Below are positions 29,219 to 36,737 of a stretch of DNA of 64,000 nt, piece by piece. The translations under genes and the position numbers were made by a program. The DNA is taken from contig NZ_BCXH01000005.1 in assembly GCF_001895005.1 (NCBI RefSeq), forward strand, positions 124,001 to 188,000, read 5' to 3'. Position 1 is the first letter of the stretch. Each line of letters opens with the position of its first letter. The notes under the pieces were generated by a model. It had not been told where the DNA came from, searched no databases, and worked only from the letters and a program-made list of their open reading frames with translations. This DNA comes from Rhodococcus yunnanensis NBRC 103083. Its GTDB lineage: Bacteria; Actinomycetota; Actinomycetes; Mycobacteriales; Mycobacteriaceae.

Positions 29219-29506
29219 GCCAACCGGGGCGTAGTGCTCGACGACCGGAAACGGATCGTAGAAGTGATGCAGTAGCTGCTTCCACTCCTGGTACTCCTCC
29301 GATCGGCGGAAGCCCTCAGTGTGATCCTCGAGCGACTCCCATTCGACGAGGAGTAGGTAGACGCTCGGTCGTTCGATACCGCGGGAGAGTGTGACGCTCA
29401 GAAACCCCGGCATCGACGCGATGATCGTCCTCGCGCGTGCGAACGCGGACTCGAATTCGTCCGCGCGAGCGGGTGTCACGTGCAGGAGGGCGTGTTCGAC
29501 GATCAT
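29192..29506 (-). CDS. ABM-fold monooxygenase-like protein
   Basis: 104 aa: MIVEHALLHVTPARADEFESAF, MPGFLSVTLSRGIERPSVYLLLVEWESLEDHTEGFRRSEEYQEWK, a typical ABM dimeric domain with a C-terminal HFYDPFPVVEHY. A decayed copy of its first part lies at 30093-30171. It converges with and overlaps the arsR 3' end. Function probably in oxidation or detoxification of small aromatics, by family only. Confidence 0.85.
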   Translation of the reverse strand: MIVEHALLHVTPARADEFESAFARARTIIASMPGFLSVTLSRGIERPSVYLLLVEWESLEDHTEGFRRSEEYQEWKQLLHHFYDPFPVVEHYAPVGSLPLQPTE

Positions 29507-29683
29507 GTGGAGAGTATGTCAGGGCCGGAGGTTGCGCGGTGATGGTAGTCAACCGTGTACGTGAAGGTCGAGAAGGGCCGCGCGGCAGAGTATTCGCGTA
29601 CCTGGATACGGGGCCACCGACCTCGGCGAACATATGCAAACCTTGCAGGACATCGAATTCATACCGGAAGGTGACCGACTCAC

Positions 29684-29995
29684 ATGACTTCTCCCGAAGA
29701 CACAATCACTGCAACAGTCTCGGTGAAGCCGGCATGGGTGAACTCCTGGTTCCATGTGCTGTTCACCAAGCCGGGCCTCGAAGTCGACGGGCGCGGCCAT
29801 GAGTTGCACTGGGGAGACAACGACGTCGAGATTCCGGCGACCGCCGGCCGCATCGGTGTGTACTTTCACTACCGAGGCCGGCCCGCACAGCGCCTCGCAC
29901 TGAGCGAAAGGCTACTCGATCACCGAATCGGTAGTCGGGTCGTTGCTCGCTTGGGGGTGCGAAACTCTGCTCGCTTCAGCATCGTCGAACCGTGA
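29684..29995 (+). CDS. Hypothetical small protein
   Basis: 103 aa: ITATVSVKPAWVNSWFHVLF, VDGRGHELHWGDNDVEIPATAGRIGVYFHYRGR. The pattern suggests a compact beta protein. No domain recognised. GGAAGG lies 11 bases before the ATG. The gaps on each side (29507-29683 and 29996-30207) hold nothing coding apart from the ABM remnant. Confidence 0.6.
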   Translation: MTSPEDTITATVSVKPAWVNSWFHVLFTKPGLEVDGRGHELHWGDNDVEIPATAGRIGVYFHYRGRPAQRLALSERLLDHRIGSRVVARLGVRNSARFSIVEP

Positions 29996-30092
29996 ACGTC
30001 TCAATAGTGAGGTCCGTCAGAGTCCGTCACCTTTCACATCCGTTGACTGGCTGTTGAGCCGATAAGTACACCGACCAGGACGTGGTGGGGTG

Positions 30093-30171
30093 GCGCTCCC
30101 ACTCGGATTCTGTCGACCGAACGTCCAGCTCGTCCGCGCGAGTGGGTCTCACGTGTAGGAGTGTGTGCTCG
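30093..30171 (-). pseudogene. Remnant of an ABM-fold gene
   Basis: Read on the minus strand this gives VEHTLLHVRPTRADELDVRSTESEWE, close to the start of the intact ABM protein at 29506 (VEHALLHVTPARADEFE) and then to its VEWESL strand, with the middle missing and no start codon. About 45 bases of nucleotide identity are obvious by eye. It is a degraded duplicate about 0.7 kb away. Confidence 0.5.
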
Positions 30172-30207
30172 ACACCCACTTTTCGCCGCAGCTAGTATGC
30201 TGCCTCC

Positions 30208-30738
30208 ATGTCAGCGACCACCGATGTGACTGCGCCCGTGCGCGGAGCATCCGTGGGCGCATTGTCTGCGCTGGTCACAGCGGCTGCGCATACCTTCGGC
30301 GGCGGGATGTTCCCGTCCGAAGCGGCGATGGTTCTGCTGTGCGTGGTGTGCGCGGGAATCGGGTGCGCGGCCAGTGTGCTGCCGGTGTTCGCGCTGGCGC
30401 GTATCCAGTTGATGCTCACTCTCGCGGTGGCCCAGTTCGCCGGGCACGTAGTGCTGACGGTCGTCGACGGTCACCACCACGGGCCGGTACTGAGCAATCA
30501 GATGCTCGTGGCTCACGCTGCCGCCGTCGTGGCAGGCGCGGTAGCGATCTACGGCGCCGAACGTGGAATTCGTCGCGCCGTGTCGTCCGTTCGCAGGATT
30601 CTGCCGATGTTGGCATCGCTCGTGGTCCACGAATGGCGCATAGCTCCACCGCTTCCCGTGTATCGGGTGCCGGGACCTTCGCGGATTCTGGATCTGTCCG
30701 GCGCCGGAAACCGCGGTCCGCCGGCGATTCTCGCCTGA
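30208..30738 (+). CDS. Membrane protein with His-rich loop, unknown function
   Basis: 176 aa. About four membrane helices (GALSALVTAAAHTFGGG, AAMVLLCVVCAGIGCAASVLPVFAL, IQLMLTLAVAQFAGHVVLTVV, LVAHAAAVVAGAVAIYGAERG) with a DGHHHGP motif between helices three and four and a long basic tail. It precedes a His-rich PepSY membrane protein, and this pairing in actinobacteria is usually near copper or iron genes, so a metal-related role is inferred. It is not a full match to any domain I know. Confidence 0.72.
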   Translation: MSATTDVTAPVRGASVGALSALVTAAAHTFGGGMFPSEAAMVLLCVVCAGIGCAASVLPVFALARIQLMLTLAVAQFAGHVVLTVVDGHHHGPVLSNQMLVAHAAAVVAGAVAIYGAERGIRRAVSSVRRILPMLASLVVHEWRIAPPLPVYRVPGPSRILDLSGAGNRGPPAILA

Positions 30739-30891
30739 TCTCACCTCATCCCGACTGGCATCTGCCGGGCGTACCTCGCCGCAGGCCTCTCGGTAACTCC
30801 GTTGTGCCCCACTCTGTTCGCAGCCGACCGCGCCCGTCCGGTGCGGCGATCGCCTGCGCCCACACCTCCTGCCTTCATGAAACGAGTCCGC

Positions 30892-32340
30892 ATGTCCACA
30901 CCCGAAAAGGAACTCGACGCTGCCCCCGTCGAGCCGTCTCCGCAGATATCGCCACGCAGTTGGCGGCCGCTGATTCTGCGACTGCACTTCTATGCGGGCA
31001 TTCTGATCGCGCCGTTCATCCTCGTGGCCACCATCAGTGGTGGTCTCTACGCGGTCGCACCCTCCATCGAACAACTCGTCTACCGCGACTACCTGCACGT
31101 CGACAGCACCGGCCCAGCGGTGGAAGTGTCACAACAGATTCGAGCCGCCCAGGCGGAACGACCCGACCTCACCGTCGCCGCGGTGCGCCCTGCCCTCGAC
31201 CAGGGGGAGACGACGCGGGTCATCTTCACCGACCCCGGCCTCGGTGAATCCGAACGGCTCGCGGTCTTCATCGATCCGGTCACGGCAACATCGGTCGGCG
31301 AGAGCGTGGTCTACGGGTCGTCGAGTGCACTTCCGATGCGAACCTGGATCAGTGGCCTGCATCGCCACCTCCACCTCGGCGAACCCGGCCGTCTCTACAG
31401 TGAACTGGCCGCATCCTGGCTGTGGGTCATCGCGCTCGGCGGGCTGTACCTGTGGATCGAACGCTACCGCCGCGGTCCCGGCAAGACGAGACTGCTGACC
31501 TTCGACCGCAGCGCGAAAGGCCGCACGAGAGCGCTGAACTGGCATGGAGTGGCGGGGATCTGGATAGCGGTCGGTCTGATCTTTCTCTCGGCCACCGGCC
31601 TGACGTGGTCCACGTACGCGGGAGAGAACGTCAGCGCCCTGCGGTCCTCGCTGAGTTGGACGACTCCGGCGATCACGAAGACCATCGGGTCCGCAGGCGC
31701 CGCGACCCCGAGCGATCACGCAGGCCACGGCGGACATGCCGTCACCGACGACGGTGTGGCGGATCATACTGTCGGACAGATCGATTCGGTACTCGCCACC
31801 GCCCGCGACAACGGAATCACCGGCAAGGTCGAAGTGTCGATCCCAGCGGCATCGGACACCGCCTTCGTCGTCGCGCAGACGCGTCAGCCGTGGGTGATGT
31901 CCAGCAATTCCATCTCGGTCGACGGCGCGACCGGCGATGTGGTCGACATCCTCTGGTTCTCCGACTGGCCACTGGCAGCCAAGCTGTCCGCGTGGGGAAT
32001 TCAACTCCACATGGGCACGCTGTTCGGCGTCGTCAACCAGCTGGCACTGCTTGCCCTTGCTGTTGCCTTGGCGTCCGTCGTGGTCCGCGGGTACATGATG
32101 TGGTGGAAGCGACGCCCCACCACAGCAACAGGATTCGCCGCCGGGCGACCACCGCTGCGAGGGGGCGTGCGTACGATCTCGCCGATCGCGGCCGCGGGGC
32201 TCGCCGCAGTGGTACTCGTCGTCGGGTGGTTCGTACCGCTACTCGGTATCAGCCTGCTTGCATTCCTGCTGATCGACGCAGCCCTCGGCGCAGTCAGACG
32301 TTCCGGTGGTCGGGGTCGTCTCGCTGACCGGATTCGATGA
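30892..32340 (+). CDS. PepSY-associated membrane protein with His-rich insert
   Basis: About 482 aa. PepSY_TM layout: first helix LRLHFYAGILIAPFILVATISGGLYA, a periplasmic PepSY region, helices near ASWLWVIALGGLYLWIERYRR and WHGVAGIWIAVGLIFLSATGLTWS, and a C-terminal two-helix region. The insert DHAGHGGHAVTDDGVADHT could bind metal. Relatives are iron-uptake or copper-related membrane proteins, some with ferric-reductase-like roles. Start MSTPEKELD at 30892 is preferred; MKRVR at 30877 is possible. Substrate is not established. Confidence 0.85.
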   Translation: MSTPEKELDAAPVEPSPQISPRSWRPLILRLHFYAGILIAPFILVATISGGLYAVAPSIEQLVYRDYLHVDSTGPAVEVSQQIRAAQAERPDLTVAAVRPALDQGETTRVIFTDPGLGESERLAVFIDPVTATSVGESVVYGSSSALPMRTWISGLHRHLHLGEPGRLYSELAASWLWVIALGGLYLWIERYRRGPGKTRLLTFDRSAKGRTRALNWHGVAGIWIAVGLIFLSATGLTWSTYAGENVSALRSSLSWTTPAITKTIGSAGAATPSDHAGHGGHAVTDDGVADHTVGQIDSVLATARDNGITGKVEVSIPAASDTAFVVAQTRQPWVMSSNSISVDGATGDVVDILWFSDWPLAAKLSAWGIQLHMGTLFGVVNQLALLALAVALASVVVRGYMMWWKRRPTTATGFAAGRPPLRGGVRTISPIAAAGLAAVVLVVGWFVPLLGISLLAFLLIDAALGAVRRSGGRGRLADRIR

Positions 32341-32419
32341 ACATCTGAAGGAAGCTGGCCGGACGGGACTCGGGGGCGTCCGAGCCAGCGTCGGCGTCGT
32401 CGTGTTCTGGGTGTGTCAT
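32294..32419 (-). CDS. Small acidic protein, 41 aa
   Basis: ATG 32419 is preceded by GGAGGG at ideal spacing and follows the STAS gene stop by 14 bases on the same strand. The product begins MTHPEHDDADAGSDAPE and ends FIESGQRDDPDHRNV, strongly acidic with one amphipathic stretch (PASFLQMFIES). Third codon positions are GC-rich as in real genes. The 3' end overlaps the convergent PepSY gene by 47 bases. Function unknown; perhaps a partner of the STAS factor. Confidence 0.5.
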   Translation of the reverse strand: MTHPEHDDADAGSDAPESRPASFLQMFIESGQRDDPDHRNV

Positions 32420-32433
32420 CGAACTTCCCTCCC

Positions 32434-32820
32434 TCAGTGAGTGACTCCGAACGACAGCCGAGTGTCGAGCAGGTCGGTGCCGCCGAGTGCTTCGACGATC
32501 ATCCGCACCGGACGAGTCGGCCCGAACAGTCGGATACGGCCGTCCGCCATCGATGCCGCGTCGATGAGGGCGCTCGCCGCACCCGAGTACATGAACGACA
32601 CCGCAGAGAGGTCCACCGTGACGTGAGAGCCTGCGGCGGTGAGTTGGTCGAGCATGTGGATCAGCTCGGTGCGCGAGGTCATGTCGAGGTCTCCCGACGC
32701 CCGCAGAACGGCGTAGGTGGGCGAGTACGACTCCACCTCGAATGCGTAGCGCGGAGCGTCTTCCGACGCGTCGAGCGTGGGATCCTCGAGCATGAGACGG
32801 GAAATATCGGTCGGTGTCAT
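32434..32820 (-). CDS. STAS-domain anti-anti-sigma-factor-like protein
   Basis: About 128 aa. A STAS fold with VESYSPTYAVLRASGDLDMTSRTELIHML, then VTVDLSAVSFMYSGAASALIDA, where the usual phosphoserine motif DSSG is replaced by YSGA, and RIRLFGPTRPVRMIVEALG. It may act in a sigma-factor partner-switching circuit or as a STAS scaffold. Start ATG 32820 has AAGGA eight bases upstream. An imperfect inverted repeat TCTGGCACAACTGTGTCAGG at 32857-32876 upstream may be an operator. Confidence 0.82.
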   Translation of the reverse strand: MTPTDISRLMLEDPTLDASEDAPRYAFEVESYSPTYAVLRASGDLDMTSRTELIHMLDQLTAAGSHVTVDLSAVSFMYSGAASALIDAASMADGRIRLFGPTRPVRMIVEALGGTDLLDTRLSFGVTH

Positions 32821-32968
32821 CGCTTCCATCCTTCGCATCGAGTGCCGATCTGCGGTTCTGGCACAACTGTGTCAGGACAAGATCACCGCACTGGAACCCG
32901 AACGGTCACGGAGAAGTCACCGAATAATCACAAGATCATAACGGCGATCGGATGCGCGCTGAACTGCG

Positions 32969-34570
32969 TCAACGGACTGCGGCAGGCCTGCCGACGGCGA
33001 AGATGTGTTGCTCGTGCCCGGTCGCGTGGGTTGCCGTGTGCTCGAGGGCTTCGGTGATCAACCGGTGATCGGAGTCGGTCCACCTGTCCCGTCGTTGACG
33101 CTGGAAATCTCCCCATGACGGGGCCGTGAACTGCTCGATGCGAAGGTCGGTGTCCATACTGTCGCGGTACAGGCCCCACGAGTAACCCCCGGTTCGACGA
33201 CGAGCCGTGCCGACGGCCATCATCGCCCGGTCGAAAGCGTCCAACTCACCGGGCAGCACACGGTAGGTGACGGTGATGACGACGGGACCGTCGTCGGGTT
33301 CGGGTCCGAAGACCACGGTCGGCGTCGGCCAGGCCGTCGACACGCCGCGTGGCAGGGTTCCGGTGTCCGGATGTAGCGGCACCACGGCGACGCTCAGGCC
33401 TGTCGCCACCAGTAGAACGGCCGAGATCGACAGCGCAGCAGCAAAACCCATGTGCGACGCGACCAGCCCCCACAGGAAGGATCCGAGGGCCTGGGAGCCC
33501 ATGAACACCAACAGGTAGATCGACATGCCGCGGGCGCGCACCCAGTGCGCCAGCGACAGCTGAACCGCGGCGTTCAGTGTGGTGAGTGTCGCGATCCACG
33601 CCGCACCCGAGACCATCAGCAGCGGGAGCACTGCCCACAGCGGCAAGTATGCGACGGCAACGACACCGAGTGCGTACGAGAACGCGGACGCTGCCAGCAA
33701 CCTGTTGGGCGGCATGTTCTTTCGTAGCCGCGGATACAGGGCGACACCGGCGACGGCGCCCACGCCGAGTATCCCGAGAACGAGTCCGTACCCCGACGCA
33801 CCGAAGTGCAGATGGTCCGAGGACGCGATCGGCAGCAGAGCCCACAACGCAGAGGCAGGGAACGCGAACAGCGCCGAACGCAGCAGGATTCGCCGCACGA
33901 TGGGCGCCGACCGCATGTAGTGCACGCCGGCCACCATCGAGCGGCCGAGCCGCTCGCGTTCGATACCCCGATCGTTCTGCGGTCGTCGCCACCAGATCAG
34001 AGCGACCACGATGACGACGAAGGTCAGCGCGTTGATGGCGAAGACGGCGGCGGGGCCTGCCGCGGCGACGATCACACCGCCGATGGCGGGTCCGATCGCC
34101 CGAGCGCCGTTGACCGTCACCCCGCCCAGCGCGGAGGCAGCCGGAATCTGGTCCGGTGGAACCAATTCCGGTTGAATCGCCTGCCACGCCGGTGCCGACA
34201 ACGCCGAACCGCACCCGAGCAGGAACGTCATCGCCAGCAACATGACCGGGGTCAGTGCATCCGTCCACGCGAGAAACGTGGTCAGCGCCGCCACGACGGC
34301 CGTGTAGACACCTACGACGATCAACAACTTCCTGCGGTCGAGAAGGTCGGCGAGGCCGCCTGCGGGCAGTGCGAGGAACAGCGTCGGAAGGAGGCTCGCG
34401 GTCTGCACCAGTGCGACGATCGTGGCGCTGCTGTCGTGTTCCACGAGAAACCACTGGGAACCCACGGTCTGCATCCACAGACCGATGTTCGATACCAACT
34501 GCGCAACGAACAGGGTGCGATAGACGCGCCCACGCAGCGGTGCCCAGGCAGAGATCTGCGGCGTGGTCAT
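32969..34570 (-). CDS. MFS transporter, MFS_3 (EntS-like) type with C-terminal soluble domain
   Basis: 533 aa. About 400 residues form 12 helices (FVAQLVSNIGLWMQTVGSQW, GLADLLDRRKLLI, LVPPDQIPAASALGG, IGPAIGGVIV), followed by a ~115-residue C-terminal ABM-like domain (VVITVTYRVLPGELDAFDRAM). This two-part layout is normal for MFS_3 proteins that export siderophores or drugs. It starts 24 bases after the alpha/beta hydrolase ends on the same strand, so the two form an operon. Confidence 0.9.
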   Translation of the reverse strand: MTTPQISAWAPLRGRVYRTLFVAQLVSNIGLWMQTVGSQWFLVEHDSSATIVALVQTASLLPTLFLALPAGGLADLLDRRKLLIVVGVYTAVVAALTTFLAWTDALTPVMLLAMTFLLGCGSALSAPAWQAIQPELVPPDQIPAASALGGVTVNGARAIGPAIGGVIVAAAGPAAVFAINALTFVVIVVALIWWRRPQNDRGIERERLGRSMVAGVHYMRSAPIVRRILLRSALFAFPASALWALLPIASSDHLHFGASGYGLVLGILGVGAVAGVALYPRLRKNMPPNRLLAASAFSYALGVVAVAYLPLWAVLPLLMVSGAAWIATLTTLNAAVQLSLAHWVRARGMSIYLLVFMGSQALGSFLWGLVASHMGFAAALSISAVLLVATGLSVAVVPLHPDTGTLPRGVSTAWPTPTVVFGPEPDDGPVVITVTYRVLPGELDAFDRAMMAVGTARRRTGGYSWGLYRDSMDTDLRIEQFTAPSWGDFQRQRRDRWTDSDHRLITEALEHTATHATGHEQHIFAVGRPAAVR

Positions 34571-34594
34571 GCGCGCCTCCTTCCGAGCCGGTGA

Positions 34595-35302
34595 TCAGCG
34601 GGTGGCGTCGAGTGCTTCTTCGATGACGGCGACGACCTCGTCGGGCTTGGCCAGCATCACCAGGTGCGGGGCATCGAGTTCGACGACCTTGCGCAGTCCG
34701 GCCCGCTCGTAGCCGAATCGCTCCACGTCCGGGTTGATGGTGTGATCGGCGCTGCTGACGATTCCCCAACCGGGCTTGGTCTTCCACGCTGCGACGGGAG
34801 CGGCCTCACCGAACGCGAGACCGGTCAGCGGGCGCTGGGAGACCGCGAGGACCTCTGCTTCCGCAACGTCGATTCCGCCTGCGAACACTGCCGGGAACGC
34901 GTCGATGTCGACCGAGACGTCGGTGCCGTCCTCGGCGCCCTCGATCGGGAACGGTGTGTAGACGAGGTTGGCGGCCAGCTCGGAGTCGGGGAACCGGCCC
35001 TGCAGCTCGCCCAGGCTCTCGCCCTCTTCCAGTGCGTAACCGGAGACGTAGACCAGCCCGACGACGTTCTCGGCCACACCGGCGACGGTGATGACCGCGC
35101 CGCCGTAGGAGTGTCCGGCCAGCAGAACCGGGCCCTCGATCTTCTCGACGAAGGATCGGATGTAGGCGGAATCGCCGACGAGACTGCGGTTGGGTACCGA
35201 TGGCACCAGCACGGTGTGGCCCTTGTCGAGCAGTCTCCGTGTGACCGGCGCCCAGCTGGCCGCGTCGGCGAAGGCACCGTGGATGAGAACGATGGTGGTC
35301 AT
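34595..35302 (-). CDS. Alpha/beta hydrolase, salicylate-esterase/EstC-like
   Basis: 235 aa. It has IVLIHGAFADAASW at the N-terminus (oxyanion region), nucleophile elbow GHSYGG near residue 78, and a C-terminal LDAPHLVMLAKPDEV with the catalytic His. This is the compact hydrolase group related to plant methylesterase/hydroxynitrile lyases. Start ATG 35302 has GGAG six bases upstream. It is first in an operon with the MFS_3 transporter, a hydrolysis-plus-export pair. Confidence 0.88.
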   Translation of the reverse strand: MTTIVLIHGAFADAASWAPVTRRLLDKGHTVLVPSVPNRSLVGDSAYIRSFVEKIEGPVLLAGHSYGGAVITVAGVAENVVGLVYVSGYALEEGESLGELQGRFPDSELAANLVYTPFPIEGAEDGTDVSVDIDAFPAVFAGGIDVAEAEVLAVSQRPLTGLAFGEAAPVAAWKTKPGWGIVSSADHTINPDVERFGYERAGLRKVVELDAPHLVMLAKPDEVVAVIEEALDATR

Positions 35303-35404
35303 GGCGGACTCCATAGGGGTGAGGGAGCAGTAGCTCGGAAGTGGTGCATCATCCACTGTCGTCCACACCTCGGATGATGTCGCCGCTGCTGGCAGGTGTT
35401 GCCA

Positions 35405-35424
35405 GGTACCGGGTAGCCGGTACC
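35405..35424. promoter_or_regulatory. 20-bp palindrome in the divergent hydrolase/DUF1254 promoter
   Basis: GGTACCGG-gtag-CCGGTACC has 8-bp perfect arms and sits 102 bases upstream of the hydrolase start and 95 bases upstream of the DUF1254 start. The size and central position fit a dimeric repressor site. No regulator gene is adjacent. Confidence 0.45.
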
Positions 35425-35519
35425 GAGCCAGTGTCGGCTGCTCCGAGAGTCACGGGCATCAGTCGAACGACTCACCCGGTTTCGGTCCGGGCCGCGGCCG
35501 ATCGAGGGATACTCGGACG

Positions 35520-36461
35520 ATGCAGGTGAACGTCGACAATTTCGTTCGTGCAGAGACCGACCGAATGTTCGCGGACATTCAGCGTGCAGCCGGGGGCATC
35601 AACACCTTCCGCCACAACCGCGAACCCGCGCCGGTCGATCAGCAGACCGTCATCCGGATGAACCGCGACACCCTCTACAGCTTCGCGATCGTCGACATCA
35701 CCGAGGGCGCGACGCTGCAACTCCCGGACTCCGGTGATCGATACCTGTCCGCGATGGTCGTCGACCAGGATCACCTGATCGACGAGATCTTCCACGACGT
35801 CGGCTCGTACCGACTCACCCCGGACCGGTTCGCGACTCCCTACGTACTGGTCGGCGTGCGCATCCTCGTCGACCCCACCGATCCCGCCGACATCGCCGAA
35901 GTCGCCCGGCTCCAGGACGCCCTCGCCGTCGACGCGGCATCGAGCAACACCTTCGTCTACCCGGAGTACGACGGGGCAGGCATGGACGCCACCCGCAACG
36001 CCCTGCTGTCACTGGCCAAGGGCATTCACGACTTCGACCACACCTTCGGCGCCCGCAGCCAGATCGATCCCGTCCGCCACCTGATCGGAACCGCAGCCGG
36101 GTGGGGCGGCCTGCCCACCGCCGAGGCGTCGTACATCGGGGTCAATCCGTCGACGACCGATCCGGTGCAAACGCTGACCATGCGCGACGTCCCGGTCGAC
36201 GCCTTCTGGTCGGTGTCGGTCTACAACGCGCGTGGGTTCTTCGAGCCGAACGAACATGACCGGTACACCGTCAACAGCGTGACCGGCGTCGCGGATTCGG
36301 ACGGCTCGATCACCGTCCGCTTCGTCACCGACGGGTCGGTCGATCAGCCCAACACGATCCCGGTTCCACACGGTTGGAACTTTCTGGTTCGGCTGTACCG
36401 GCCGCACCGCGAGGCCATCGACGGCACCTGGCAGTTGCCGGAGCTGAAACCGATCGGCTGA
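35520..36461 (+). CDS. DUF1254/DUF1214-domain protein
   Basis: 313 aa. The N-terminal DUF1254 part includes VNVDNFVRAETDRMFADIQ, PVDQQTVIRMNRDTLYSFAIVDI and YLSAMVVDQDHL. The C-terminal DUF1214 part has DAFWSVSVYNARGFFEPNE, YTVNSVTGVADSDGSITVRF, PVPHGWNFLVRLYRPHREAIDGTWQLPELKP. There is no signal peptide. These proteins are widespread, often near envelope or phosphate genes, with no proven reaction. It is a single gene under the divergent promoter with the 20-bp palindrome. Confidence 0.87.
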   Translation: MQVNVDNFVRAETDRMFADIQRAAGGINTFRHNREPAPVDQQTVIRMNRDTLYSFAIVDITEGATLQLPDSGDRYLSAMVVDQDHLIDEIFHDVGSYRLTPDRFATPYVLVGVRILVDPTDPADIAEVARLQDALAVDAASSNTFVYPEYDGAGMDATRNALLSLAKGIHDFDHTFGARSQIDPVRHLIGTAAGWGGLPTAEASYIGVNPSTTDPVQTLTMRDVPVDAFWSVSVYNARGFFEPNEHDRYTVNSVTGVADSDGSITVRFVTDGSVDQPNTIPVPHGWNFLVRLYRPHREAIDGTWQLPELKPIG

Positions 36462-36500
36462 TCACGCATAAGCAGGCGCCGCGCTGGGTAAAGAACTCCG

Positions 36501-36737
36501 GTGGTGAACAAAACGACGCGGTCGGCGTCGGCGGTCATGGGGATGTTCGTTGTCATCGGGGCGTTGTGGGGGCTTGTGGGGTACGTCTACTCCGACAAGA
36601 ATCTTGCGCGCGCCGCGATATGGGGTGTCAGTGTTGCCGCGGTCGGCTGGCTGATCGTGTTGGCGGCGTTGCTGATCAAGTATCTGCGGCTGATGTCGCG
36701 TAGGCGTCGCAGCAATCAAGACGAAGCCGAGGGCTGA
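36501..36737 (+). CDS. Small two-helix membrane protein
   Basis: 78 aa. Two membrane helices, VMGMFVVIGALWGLVGYVY and AAIWGVSVAAVGWLIVLAALL, then a basic tail LMSRRRRSNQDEAEG. GTG at 36501 or 36504. It is a conserved-looking hypothetical that overlaps the convergent antiporter 3' end by 22 bases. Confidence 0.6.
   Translation: MVNKTTRSASAVMGMFVVIGALWGLVGYVYSDKNLARAAIWGVSVAAVGWLIVLAALLIKYLRLMSRRRRSNQDEAEG

Noticed and set aside
30165..31247. 360-codon plus-strand frame across the DGHHHG and PepSY genes
   Set aside because: Arg/His-rich shifted frame; both genes in the alternative frames have clear membrane segments.
33246..34787. 513-codon frame overlapping the MFS_3 gene on the same strand
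   Set aside because: Arg-rich low-complexity translation typical of a shifted frame in GC-rich DNA.
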